A stretch of 5,927 bases of DNA from an uncultured Saprospiraceae bacterium (lineage in GTDB: Bacteria > Bacteroidota > Bacteroidia > Chitinophagales > Saprospiraceae), in NCBI GenBank assembly GCA_937959375.1, contig CALGLS010000088.1:1-5927 (forward strand), given 5' to 3'. Of the stretch, positions 1-5,927 are shown piece after piece. Under the pieces are notes generated by a model. That model saw nothing but the letters and a program-made list of their open reading frames with translations, was not told the DNA's origin and searched no databases. Numbering within the stretch: position 1 is the stretch's first letter; each line of letters opens with the position of its first letter. The translations under genes were made by a program, and so were the position numbers.

Positions 1-1565
1 CCATTGCTCCATCCAAAACCATCTTGTACCGGATATTCGCCTCCACCAGCTTCGAGTCCCATGTCCATTACGTTGTATTTTTCTACCATTTTTCCGGTAT
101 TTTCATACACTTTGATATTTAATTTTATCCAACGATCAGAAATGATTTCTGCCAGCGTATTTTGGCCATAATTCCTAAGTCCTTTTATGGTCATCCATTG
201 CAGCGGCGCCCAACCGTTGGGAGCATCCCATTGCTGACCTGTTTCGTTGAGTGTTGACACAACTCCTCCTGGTTTTAGGAAATCTTTTTCTATTTTAGAT
301 GCCACTTGAACGGCAAGTGCTGTATCTGCCATTGAAAAAAACAAAGGATACATCCCTGCTAGCGAAAGTACTTCTGTATTGTTTCTTGCCACCCAGTCAT
401 AATCCATAAAAAAAGCTTCCTTTTTGTTCCAACAAAAATTCATTAAGGCATTTTTACGATTCGTCATTTTTTGTGCAAACAAGTTGGACTCATCTTCATT
501 TCCGGCAACGGCATAAGCCTCTGACAAGGTTTGTTCTAAATTATAGAGCAGCGCATTTAAATCAACGGGGATAATATCAGTGGTATGAATAGATTTTAAA
601 TATTGCTGATCCCGAAACCATCGACTGGAAAAATCCCAACCAGATTCGGCTCCAGCGCGAATGTGGCGATAGGTCACTTCCTTTGGTGCTTTTAATTCTT
701 TAGCCAACTCTACATCTTCGCGATACGATTCCGGACGAGCTTCTGGACGATCATCCCAATAACGATTAAGAATACTTCCATCTTTCATACGAACGATACG
801 ACGATGCACTGGATTCTCAGCCGATAATTTTGTCATACCTTCCATCCAAAAATCATATTCCTTTCGCAAATAAGGTAGATATTTTTTCAAAACAGCATCT
901 CCTTTCTTCTCTCTCAAAACACCCACAATTAGAGCATAAAATGGCGGTTGTGATCGCCCCAAATAATAGGTTCGATTTCCATTTGGAACAAACCCTACTT
1001 CATCGATAAGCGCTGAAAAATTATCGGCCATATTTTCAATCATTTCCCATTCTCCAGCTGACTGCAAACCCAAAATTGTAAAATAAGAATCCCAATAGTA
1101 AACCTCTCCAAAACGGCCACCTGGTACTATATAAGATTTTGGAAGTGGCAGTAATGTCCCAACAGTTTTAGCATCTGCTTCTCTCGTCAAAACTGGCCAA
1201 AGCGCATTGATGTGTTCCTTGATTGATCGAGAAGTATCGCTCTTAAAACCAGAGGCGAATTGATGAGGTGGGTCAAAGTTTCTAGTGACAAAATCTTTTA
1301 TGTCAAATCCAACGACTGCACGCTCTTTTTCAAAATCTGTCAAAATCTCCTGAGTTGTCTTTTTAGGTGTACAGTCCACAAACGTTTTGGAATCAGGAAA
1401 AACACCACCCATCTGCACCATTTCAAATAATTCACCATAACGCTCATCAGGGCTCAACTGGCTCATCGTTTCTTGCTCCTGCACAGCCTTCTCGACTGAA
1501 TCTGATTCACAGCCAATAAAAAGAAGGGCAAAACCCAGTAATAGGTAGGAAGATATTTTTTTCAT
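1..1565 (-). CDS. treA: Trehalase, GH37 family, exported as a lipoprotein (3' end outside window)
   Basis: Hydrolyses alpha,alpha-trehalose to two glucose molecules, probably in the periplasm or at an outer-membrane surface. The frame is open from ATG 1563-1565 to the left edge, giving 521 codons. Residues 1-19 form a lipoprotein signal: two lysines, a hydrophobic stretch, then LFIGC with Cys19 as the likely lipidated residue. Both family signatures are present in frame: PGGRFGEVYYWDSYF (148-162) and QWDAPNGWAPLQWM (445-458). RAGAESGWDFSSRW surrounds Asp311 and GGGEYPVQDGFGW carries Glu510; these match the catalytic acid and base of the E. coli enzyme (Asp312, Glu496). An RTYYLGRSQPPF-like motif lies between them. 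Only the last few tens of residues should be missing. The coding frame shows no break. It is transcribed divergently from the YARHG gene. A lipoprotein form differs from the soluble periplasmic TreA of enterobacteria. The family call is very secure; the symbol is by analogy. Confidence 0.96.
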   Translation of the reverse strand, partial: MKKISSYLLLGFALLFIGCESDSVEKAVQEQETMSQLSPDERYGELFEMVQMGGVFPDSKTFVDCTPKKTTQEILTDFEKERAVVGFDIKDFVTRNFDPPHQFASGFKSDTSRSIKEHINALWPVLTREADAKTVGTLLPLPKSYIVPGGRFGEVYYWDSYFTILGLQSAGEWEMIENMADNFSALIDEVGFVPNGNRTYYLGRSQPPFYALIVGVLREKKGDAVLKKYLPYLRKEYDFWMEGMTKLSAENPVHRRIVRMKDGSILNRYWDDRPEARPESYREDVELAKELKAPKEVTYRHIRAGAESGWDFSSRWFRDQQYLKSIHTTDIIPVDLNALLYNLEQTLSEAYAVAGNEDESNLFAQKMTNRKNALMNFCWNKKEAFFMDYDWVARNNTEVLSLAGMYPLFFSMADTALAVQVASKIEKDFLKPGGVVSTLNETGQQWDAPNGWAPLQWMTIKGLRNYGQNTLAEIISDRWIKLNIKVYENTGKMVEKYNVMDMGLEAGGGEYPVQDGFGWSN

Positions 1566-1733
1566 GTGCGTAAAATTTTAGGCGATAACTTCGAACAACT
1601 TCATTAAAAAAATGACAATATATTATCAATTAGCCGAATATACATTGTTAAAGTTTGCTATTTGTAGTAAAAAACCACTGACTTGGTATGGTTATAGGGG
1701 TTAATATTAATAAGATTCTTAAAATACTGGCAT

Positions 1734-2726
1734 ATGTTTTCTAAGATATTTACCGGATTATTTATTGTCGCCATCGCTTGTTGCTTATATGGGCATACCT
1801 TCTTACGCTCCGACAAGAACGATCAGCCAGATTATTTTGCAAAAAAAGTATCCCTTATTACATCAGAAGGCATCATTTCTAAAACACTTTCAAAAGAGTC
1901 AGAGAAGGATAAGCTGAAGTTTTTACAGTTTATTTATCAACTTACTGAGCTCAGTTCCATCAGCAGTAAGGATACTAATTTGTGGCTTGAAGCCAAACAG
2001 TATTTTCCACAAACGGAACAATTTGAAAATCACAATCTGAGTCTACAATACATCAGTCCTCAAAATGGTACTCATTTGATTTTTTATGAATTTCGGCAAA
2101 CGGAAACAACGGAAAATAGCCGTATGTTTTTAGCCAACTTTGGTGATCAAGGAGCTATCGTAGATCAACTCAAATTAAAGGATATTTCCTTTGATGGCAC
2201 ACTCTCGATTAACCTTGTTGGTACTGACATCATTGAAGTAGAGTATATTGACTTTTTTGTCAAAAATCATTTCAAACATGCCGATCATTATATTCAAAAA
2301 CAAGATGTATACTCGAAATCTGGATACTGTCCAATTCCTGAACGTGAGGTCGTGCAAGAGAAAATATTTATTGAATACACAGAGTTTGAATATTATAAGA
2401 TTGGTACGGACAAACAGTTTCAACAACTATCAAGAAATAATATAACTTACGAAAATCGCAGCTATCCTCAAGCAGCGAATCGCATTATCTCAAATGAAGA
2501 ACTCTTGTTGATGAAACTTGATGATTTGGAATTGATGTGTAATGAAATTTACGCCAGTTATGGTTTTATTTTTCCCGACGAAAGTTGGTCTACTTACTTT
2601 TCAACAATGCATTGGTACACGCCAAGTCAAAAAAATGTAGTCGATTTGTTATCAGATGTAGAGCGTATTAATATTGCACATATTTTGGCTATTACCAAAA
2701 AGGATTACTCTCTTTTAAATCGTTGA
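1734..2726 (+). CDS. Probable exported or lipoprotein of unknown function with C-terminal YARHG domain
   Basis: A 330-residue protein. Residues 1-17 (one lysine, a hydrophobic core, then AIACC) resemble a lipoprotein signal with Cys16 as the possible lipidated residue; an uncleaved N-terminal anchor is the alternative. The central part, about residues 30-245, is polar and mixed, and I recognise no family in it. Residues about 249-323 match the YARHG domain pattern: an Arg-Ile-Ile-Ser-x-Glu-Glu-Leu lead-in, then NEIYASYGFIF (270-280), a Tyr-Phe pair (288-289), Trp-Tyr-Thr-Pro (294-297) and a closing Asn-Ile-Ala-His helix (313-316). YARHG domains are extracellular modules of unknown role, usually at the C-terminus of exported bacterial proteins, so an envelope location is inferred. 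No Shine-Dalgarno sequence and no exact TAnnTTTG element is visible upstream. Its stop lies six bases from the stop of the convergent permease gene. Function is unknown; the domain call is fairly secure. Confidence 0.85.
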   Translation: MFSKIFTGLFIVAIACCLYGHTFLRSDKNDQPDYFAKKVSLITSEGIISKTLSKESEKDKLKFLQFIYQLTELSSISSKDTNLWLEAKQYFPQTEQFENHNLSLQYISPQNGTHLIFYEFRQTETTENSRMFLANFGDQGAIVDQLKLKDISFDGTLSINLVGTDIIEVEYIDFFVKNHFKHADHYIQKQDVYSKSGYCPIPEREVVQEKIFIEYTEFEYYKIGTDKQFQQLSRNNITYENRSYPQAANRIISNEELLLMKLDDLELMCNEIYASYGFIFPDESWSTYFSTMHWYTPSQKNVVDLLSDVERINIAHILAITKKDYSLLNR

Positions 2727-2732
2727 TAATCA

Positions 2733-3995
2733 TTAATGTCGCATAGCTTCTACGGGGTCCATAGCAGATGCTTGCATGGCAGGAAGAATACCCGACACCA
2801 AACCAATACCTATCGCCCACAGCAATCCGTAAATTACATTATTAGGTGAAAGAAAAATGGTAAAACCTGTAGAATCGAATGAAGCCAACAGCGCAAGTAA
2901 ACCATAAACCATGAGCAGGCCTATCATCCCTCCAATCACACATAAGATGGTCGCTTCTATTAGAAATTCCATTAAGATAATATAGCGTTTAGCCCCTAAT
3001 GCCTTTTTTACACCAATGATACTGGTTCGTTCTTTTACAGAAACAAACATAATATTAGCTACACTAAAAGCCCCAACCAAAACGGCAAATCCGCCGATAA
3101 TCAGACCAAGTAGATTTAAAACATCAAAAATAGAACTGAAGGCATCCGCCATGATGGAGACCTCGTTCATGGCAAAGTTATTTTCTTCTTTAGGTCGCAA
3201 GCGGCGGTGAGATCGTAGAGCTCCGGTAAGGTCATCTTTTAATTCTGGAACGGTCACTCCTTCTTTGGGCCTCACCCCTAGGAAAGAATTTCCAAAAGCG
3301 TTATTTGTTTTCAAGTTGGCCGTTTTTCGCCCCAGTTCGTAGGAAATCAAAACGATATCGTCAAAATCCATAAAATTGAGGATACTCTCTCCTGATTTTT
3401 CTAGCACACCGATGACCTCTAACTTTCGTCCCATTGCTTTGATCGTTTTGCCAAGTGGCTCAACAGAACCAAACAATTCATCTGCTACCGTATGTCCAAG
3501 AATGACTTTATTGGCCCCATAATGATATTCTGCTTGAGAAAAGTATCGACCTTTCTCAAATTTTAAATCATACATTTCTGCATACTCAAAAGTAGCACAA
3601 GTTGCCCCTGCCCTTTCTACGCTATTCGATTTGTATTTGATGGTTTTCTTCCCCATATCTACTCCGAAGGAAGCAACTCTACAGTTTTTCACTTTTTTAT
3701 TGATGATCTTATAATCTTCAAAACTTATATTAGGTCGGCGAAGCAGCTTTAAAAAATCAGCGTGTGGATCTTCCATCCAACTGAATTTTGAGACATAAAC
3801 CACATCAGAACCCAATGATTTAAGATCTGCCATGATATTATCTTTCAGAGAATCTACAGCCGCCTGTACTCCAACAATGCAGAATATACCGATACTGATC
3901 CCCAAAAGAGATAGAAAGCTCCTCAGCTTATTACCTATTAATTGCTGAAAAGCCTGTCTGATGCTTTCTTTTATGACTTTTATTAATGTTACCAC
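2733..3995 (-). CDS. ABC transporter permease, MacB/FtsX type
   Basis: An inner-membrane permease of the MacB-like (type VII) ABC class, which couples cytoplasmic ATP hydrolysis to work on substrates or partners in the periplasm. The 420 residues have the standard plan and length. A short cytoplasmic N-terminus with NKLRSFLSLLGISIG leads into TM1 (about 25-46). A large periplasmic MacB-PCD domain spans about 47-290. The FtsX domain has TM2 (about 293-317), TM3 (about 342-371) and TM4 (about 386-406). The cytoplasmic coupling motif VKERTSIIGVKKALGAKR (320-337) is well conserved, as is the closing ASAMDPVEAMRH. Such permeases normally work with a MacB/LolD-type ATPase, but neither flanking gene encodes one, so the partner must lie elsewhere. 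The substrate cannot be read from sequence; drug, lipoprotein and peptide export are all seen in the family. It is divergent from queA across 208 bases. Confidence 0.93.
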   Translation of the reverse strand: MVTLIKVIKESIRQAFQQLIGNKLRSFLSLLGISIGIFCIVGVQAAVDSLKDNIMADLKSLGSDVVYVSKFSWMEDPHADFLKLLRRPNISFEDYKIINKKVKNCRVASFGVDMGKKTIKYKSNSVERAGATCATFEYAEMYDLKFEKGRYFSQAEYHYGANKVILGHTVADELFGSVEPLGKTIKAMGRKLEVIGVLEKSGESILNFMDFDDIVLISYELGRKTANLKTNNAFGNSFLGVRPKEGVTVPELKDDLTGALRSHRRLRPKEENNFAMNEVSIMADAFSSIFDVLNLLGLIIGGFAVLVGAFSVANIMFVSVKERTSIIGVKKALGAKRYIILMEFLIEATILCVIGGMIGLLMVYGLLALLASFDSTGFTIFLSPNNVIYGLLWAIGIGLVSGILPAMQASAMDPVEAMRH

Positions 3996-4070
3996 GATTC
4001 GAAGCTACACAATTCAGCAAAAGCCACCTAATCGAGTCGATGAAAAATACTTTTTACTCCACCAAATTGT

Positions 4071-4078
4071 TATCTTTG
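4071..4078 (+). promoter_or_regulatory. Bacteroidota -7 promoter element upstream of queA
   Basis: TATCTTTG matches the Bacteroidota -7 consensus TAnnTTTG exactly and is followed by GC, as is common in this phylum. The expected -33 region (about 4046-4052) is T-rich but has no TTG, so this is a half-consensus promoter. Transcription would start near 4083-4086, leaving a leader of about 120 bases before queA. No better candidate lies closer to the gene. Confidence 0.6.
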
Positions 4079-4116
4079 CCCGCTAAAATCAGAAATCTAA
4101 TTCTTTTTTAATCGTT

Positions 4117-4150
4117 AAAGGGCGGTGAAACTTGTAAAGTCCCTTTTTTT
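4117..4150 (+). terminator. Terminator-like hairpin inside the queA leader (possible attenuator)
   Basis: AAAGGG (4117-4122) pairs with CCCTTT (4141-4146), and an inner ACTT (4130-4133) pairs with AAGT (4137-4140) around the triloop GTA. The 5' side has a seven-base bulge (4123-4129) and the 3' side is continuous. The 3' arm runs directly into a T tract ending at 4150, the form of an intrinsic terminator reading rightward. It lies between the predicted promoter and the queA start, about 54 bases before the ATG. It could stop a short leader RNA or set read-through into queA; which one is not known. Confidence 0.45.
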
Positions 4151-4203
4151 AGTGTACTATCTAATCTGCGATTAAACACTGAACCAAAATATTTAAGTTT
4201 ACT

Positions 4204-5268
4204 ATGCGTACCAAACTATCTCAATTTAATTTTGAACTTCCTGAAGAACTTATTGCTGAGTATCCAACTGAGCGACGTGATGAGTCCAGACTAATGGTTA
4301 TTCACAGAGAAACAGGAAAAATTGAACACAAAGTCTTCAAAGACATGCTCGAGTATTTTGACGATGGAGACGCTATGATTTTCAATAATACTAAGGTATT
4401 TCCAGCTCGATTATATGGCCGCAAGGAAAAAACAGGCGCTAGCATCGAGGTTTTCCTACTTCGTGAGCTAAACAACGAAGTACGTCTATGGGACGTATTA
4501 GTAGATCCTGCAAGAAAAATAAGAGTTGGTAATAAGCTCTACTTCAGCGACAAAGACGATAATGACGTGTTAATCGCAGAAGTGGTAGACAATACCACAT
4601 CTAGAGGTAGAACGATCCGTTTCTTATATGAAGGAACGGATGACGAATTCCAAAAAGAACTAAGTATTCTAGGAAATACGCCACTACCAAAATACATCAA
4701 ACGTAATTCTGAGGAGATTGACCGTGAACGTTACCAAACGATCTACGCCAAAGAATTGGGTGCTGTAGCTGCTCCTACTGCTGGTTTGCACTTTAGCCGT
4801 GAGCTAATGAAGCGATTAGAAATAAAGGGGATCGAGTTTGCAGAACTTACCTTACACGTTGGATTAGGTACCTTTAGAAGTATAGATGTTGAAGATTTGT
4901 CAAAGCACAAGATGGACGCTGAGTATTTCCGTATCCTCCAAGATGCATCTGACAAGGTTAATAAAGCATTGAAGACTAAAAAACAAGTTTGTGCCGTAGG
5001 AACCACTTCAATGCGTTCAATTGAATCTGCCGTTTCAGCGGATGATATATTAAAGCCTGCTGAAGGATGGACTAATAAGTTTATCTATCCACCATACGAA
5101 TTTAGCATTGCTACCAGCATGATCACCAATTTTCACTTACCTAAGTCAAGTTTGTACATTATGGTAAATGCCTTTGGAGGTCAGGACTTGATGAAAGAAG
5201 CATATCAGCAAGCCATCAAAGAGAAGTATCGCTTTTTCAGCTATGGAGATGCTATGCTAATCCTCTAA
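4204..5268 (+). CDS. queA: S-adenosylmethionine:tRNA ribosyltransferase-isomerase
   Basis: A cytoplasmic enzyme of queuosine synthesis. It transfers and isomerises the ribosyl group of S-adenosylmethionine onto 7-aminomethyl-7-deazaguanine at the wobble position of GUN-anticodon tRNAs, giving epoxyqueuosine. The 354 residues fit the family length. Conserved blocks run in order: FELPEELIAEYP (10-21), RRDESRL (24-30), NNTKVFPARL (61-70), GNTPLPKYIKR (157-167), RYQTIYA (176-182), GAVAAPTAGLHF (186-197), HVGLGTFRSI (218-227), GTTSMRSIES (266-275), ITNFHLPKSSL (307-317) and FFSYGDAMLI (344-353). The ATG at 4204 puts the start a few residues before the conserved FELPEEL block, as usual; no Shine-Dalgarno sequence precedes it, which is normal in Bacteroidota. 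It appears to be a single-gene transcript between its own promoter and a strong terminator 24 bases after the stop. No other queuosine gene is in the window. Confidence 0.98.
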   Translation: MRTKLSQFNFELPEELIAEYPTERRDESRLMVIHRETGKIEHKVFKDMLEYFDDGDAMIFNNTKVFPARLYGRKEKTGASIEVFLLRELNNEVRLWDVLVDPARKIRVGNKLYFSDKDDNDVLIAEVVDNTTSRGRTIRFLYEGTDDEFQKELSILGNTPLPKYIKRNSEEIDRERYQTIYAKELGAVAAPTAGLHFSRELMKRLEIKGIEFAELTLHVGLGTFRSIDVEDLSKHKMDAEYFRILQDASDKVNKALKTKKQVCAVGTTSMRSIESAVSADDILKPAEGWTNKFIYPPYEFSIATSMITNFHLPKSSLYIMVNAFGGQDLMKEAYQQAIKEKYRFFSYGDAMLIL

Positions 5269-5292
5269 ATTGACTTCTACATAATAAATTAT

Positions 5293-5330
5293 AAAAAAGA
5301 GCGTATCTCTATGGAGATGTGCTCTTTTTT
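5293..5330 (+). terminator. Strong intrinsic terminator of queA, likely bidirectional
   Basis: A 17-bp stem: AAAAAAGAGC (5293-5302) pairs with GCTCTTTTTT (5321-5330), continued inward by GTATCTC (5303-5309) with GAGATGT (5314-5320), which includes two G·T pairs. The loop is TATG. The A run on one side and T run on the other let it act on either strand. It closes queA and insulates it from the gene-free region to the right. Confidence 0.93.
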
Positions 5331-5522
5331 CATTACCATAATGATCTCAAGGATAAGCGTATCTTTTAGAGAATCAAAAACATGGCATATTTTTTATGGT
5401 GTATTAGTAAAATGTGCTGTTTTAATAGTTTGACTATCAGTTTATTGTAAATAATATGCTTGAATTTTCAAGTTCCTGATTTTCGAAGCTGTCTTAAGCT
5501 TTACATTGATTGAAAACAAAGG
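5331..5522. other. Gene-free spacer without clear function
   Basis: Nothing coding can be supported on either strand; the longest ATG frame (from 5382) has about 22 codons. A short inverted repeat, CTTGAA/TTCAAG (5459-5472), and a weak AAGCT/AGCTT pair near 5487-5502 are the only local structures. It is the left part of a 600-base stretch (5331-5927) without genes; the right part is listed separately. Confidence 0.6.
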
Positions 5523-5553
5523 TTTGCTTCTATGTTTTTTTTTATTACATTTG
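5523..5553 (+). promoter_or_regulatory. Full-consensus Bacteroidota promoter reading into the gene-free right end
   Basis: TTTG at 5523-5526 (-33 element) is separated by 19 bases from TACATTTG at 5546-5553 (-7 element, exact TAnnTTTG). Spacing and both boxes fit the Bacteroidota housekeeping sigma consensus. It is the best promoter in the window. Transcription would start near 5557-5561 and run right through the inverted repeats described below. No protein gene begins within the window after it, so it serves either a non-coding RNA or a gene beyond 5927 with a leader of more than 360 bases. Confidence 0.7.
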
Positions 5554-5557
5554 CCGC

Positions 5558-5600
5558 AAATAACGTATGTTTTTTCTTGTATTGCGCAGTTATTTTTTTT
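5558..5600 (+). other. Weak hairpin followed by a T tract, just after the promoter
   Basis: AAATAAC (5558-5564) pairs with GTTATTT (5589-5595) around a 24-base loop, and a T run continues to 5600. The arrangement resembles a terminator, but the stem is AT-rich with a large loop, so it may well not be functional. It begins at about the predicted transcription start. Confidence 0.3.
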
Positions 5601-5602
5601 AT

Positions 5603-5620
5603 ACTCTATAATGTTAGAGT
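5603..5620 (+). repeat. Small perfect inverted repeat before the foldback element
   Basis: ACTCTA (5603-5608) and TAGAGT (5615-5620) form a perfect six-base-pair stem with the six-base loop TAATGT. It ends two bases before the large palindrome that starts at 5623. It could be part of a structured transcript; alone it is not significant. Confidence 0.35.
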
Positions 5621-5622
5621 GG

Positions 5623-5786
5623 TAAGTAATGTACGGAAATTGGGTTTACATTAGATTGAGATGGATTTTGAATTTAGACGAACCTTTTTTCAAGGTAATA
5701 GCCTAGCTATTGCCGTAGAAAAAAGGTAAAGTAAAAATTTAAAAGGCGCTCAAGCTAATAGTAAATTTAATTCTGCACATTACTTA
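5623..5786. repeat. 164-base full-length imperfect palindrome (MITE-like foldback unit 1)
   Basis: The whole segment folds on itself around the centre CTA (5703-5705). The ends match perfectly: TAAGTAATGT (5623-5632) against ACATTACTTA (5777-5786). Over the outer 38 bases (5623-5660 against 5749-5786) about 30 positions are complementary, with three further G·T pairs and two one-base gaps. The middle arms are looser. The core is strong: ACCTTTTTTC (5682-5691) with GAAAAAAGGT (5718-5727), then GGTAATAGC (5694-5702) with GCTATTGCC (5706-5714, one T·G). It has no coding capacity. Read with a TA target, the element is 5625-5784 flanked by TA on both sides, as expected for a miniature element moved by an IS630/Tc1-mariner transposase; this origin is inferred. 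Confidence 0.7.
5637..5653 (+). repeat. 17-base direct repeat, copy 1 (left arm of unit 1)
   Basis: AAATTGGGTTTACATTA recurs without mismatch at 5799-5815, an offset of exactly 162 bases. Here it lies within the left arm of the first palindrome, 14 bases after its TAAGT start. Confidence 0.9.
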
Positions 5787-5927
5787 AGTGCTTGGACAAA
5801 ATTGGGTTTACATTAATCAGTGAAGAATTTTAGTTCTAATTGACTAATTTTTAGGCTTCATCCTTTTGGCTGTAGCTTAAAAATTGAGAAAAGTAGGGCT
5901 AAAAGACTCAGTGATTAAACTATAACT
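5785..5927. repeat. Second, diverged foldback unit, cut by the right window edge
   Basis: Nested complementary segments share a centre near 5865.5: 5813-5823 with 5908-5918 (10 of 11), TTTTAG 5828-5833 with CTAAAA 5899-5904, and AATTTTTAGGCT 5846-5857 with AGCTTAAAAATT 5874-5885 (12 pairs, one G·T). The left end begins TAAGT (5785-5789) and carries the 17-base repeat at the same distance (14 bases) as in unit 1. Reflecting the left end through the centre places the right end near 5946, so a full unit would be about 162 bases, equal to the repeat offset. The inner sequence differs greatly from unit 1 although the fold is kept. Units 1 and 2 overlap by the TA at 5785-5786. Confidence 0.55.
5799..5815 (+). 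repeat. 17-base direct repeat, copy 2 (left arm of unit 2)
   Basis: Exact copy of 5637-5653 in the same orientation. It lies outside the first palindrome and inside the left arm of the second, which shows that the two units are head-to-tail rather than inverted copies. Confidence 0.9.

Noticed and set aside
1566..1733. Divergent promoters between the trehalase and YARHG genes
   Set aside because: Only one-off matches to TAnnTTTG are present (for example around 1649-1656) with no matching -33 box at a proper distance, so no promoter is called.
2175..2445. Open frames on both strands inside the YARHG gene
   Set aside because: They lie within a well-supported reading frame, have low-complexity hydrophobic or basic translations and show no family features; they are shadows.
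3016..3210. Plus-strand open frame antisense to the permease
   Set aside because: It is wholly inside a conserved coding region and its translation resembles no protein.
4117..4150. preQ1 riboswitch before queA
   Set aside because: The leader lacks the short GC hairpin with the class I loop and A-rich tail, and no class II or III fold could be seen. Only a terminator-like stem is supportable.
4125..4175. GTG-started 16-residue leader peptide with an upstream AAAGGG
   Set aside because: The spacing from AAAGGG to GTG is too short, Bacteroidota rarely rely on Shine-Dalgarno pairing, and those bases are better explained as the hairpin arm.
4743..5006. Minus-strand open frame antisense to queA
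   Set aside because: It is opposite the most conserved part of QueA, so the open frame follows from codon use there.
5430..5457. E. coli-style promoter TTGACT, 16-base spacer, TAATAT
   Set aside because: It matches the enterobacterial sigma-70 pattern, but the other signals here are Bacteroidota type and such AT-rich matches arise by chance.
5567..5611. 14-residue open frame after the promoter at 5523-5553
   Set aside because: It is very short, dominated by T-run phenylalanine codons and has no start signal, so coding cannot be claimed.
5618..5790. AGTG on both sides of unit 1 (5618-5621 and 5787-5790) as a four-base target duplication
   Set aside because: It leaves one unmatched base on the left and does not explain the second unit, whereas a TA target explains both junctions.
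5623..5927. Integron attC array or CRISPR repeats
   Set aside because: The units lack paired GTTRRRY and RYYYAAC boxes and no cassette gene lies between them. CRISPR is excluded because the units are 162 bases long, palindromic throughout and only two.

Overview
The window most likely comes from the chromosome of a Bacteroidota bacterium. It is AT-rich. Start codons lack a clear Shine-Dalgarno sequence. Two intergenic regions carry exact TAnnTTTG -7 promoter elements, the typical Bacteroidota housekeeping form, and one of them also has a TTTG -33 element 19 bases upstream. One gene encodes a clear Sec/lipoprotein precursor and a second probably does. The genus cannot be named from this stretch alone.

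Layout from left to right. Bases 1-1565 (minus strand) encode a family GH37 trehalase exported as a lipoprotein; its C-terminus runs off the left edge. After a 167-base gap without clear signals, a divergent plus-strand gene (1734-2726) encodes a probable envelope protein of unknown function that ends in a YARHG domain. It converges, with only six bases between the stop codons, on a minus-strand gene (2733-3995) for a MacB/FtsX-type ABC transporter permease with no ATPase gene beside it. Divergent from the permease is queA (4204-5268), the queuosine tRNA-modification enzyme. It is preceded by an exact -7 promoter element and a roughly 120-base leader containing a terminator-like hairpin. queA ends in a strong, symmetrical intrinsic terminator (5293-5330).

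The last 600 bases (5331-5927) contain no credible protein gene but are not featureless. A full-consensus Bacteroidota promoter at 5523-5553 points rightward into a run of inverted repeats. The most striking is a 164-base full-length imperfect palindrome (5623-5786). A second, diverged palindrome follows head-to-tail from 5785 and is cut by the right edge. The two units share a 17-base left-arm repeat at an offset of exactly 162 bases and abut over a single TA dinucleotide. This looks like two tandem miniature inverted-repeat elements with a TA target, or a strongly structured transcribed RNA region.

The four protein genes do not form one pathway. They are separate transcription units for sugar hydrolysis in the envelope, an unknown envelope function, membrane transport and tRNA modification. 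The novelty, if any, lies in the gene-free right end and, to a lesser degree, in the queA leader.
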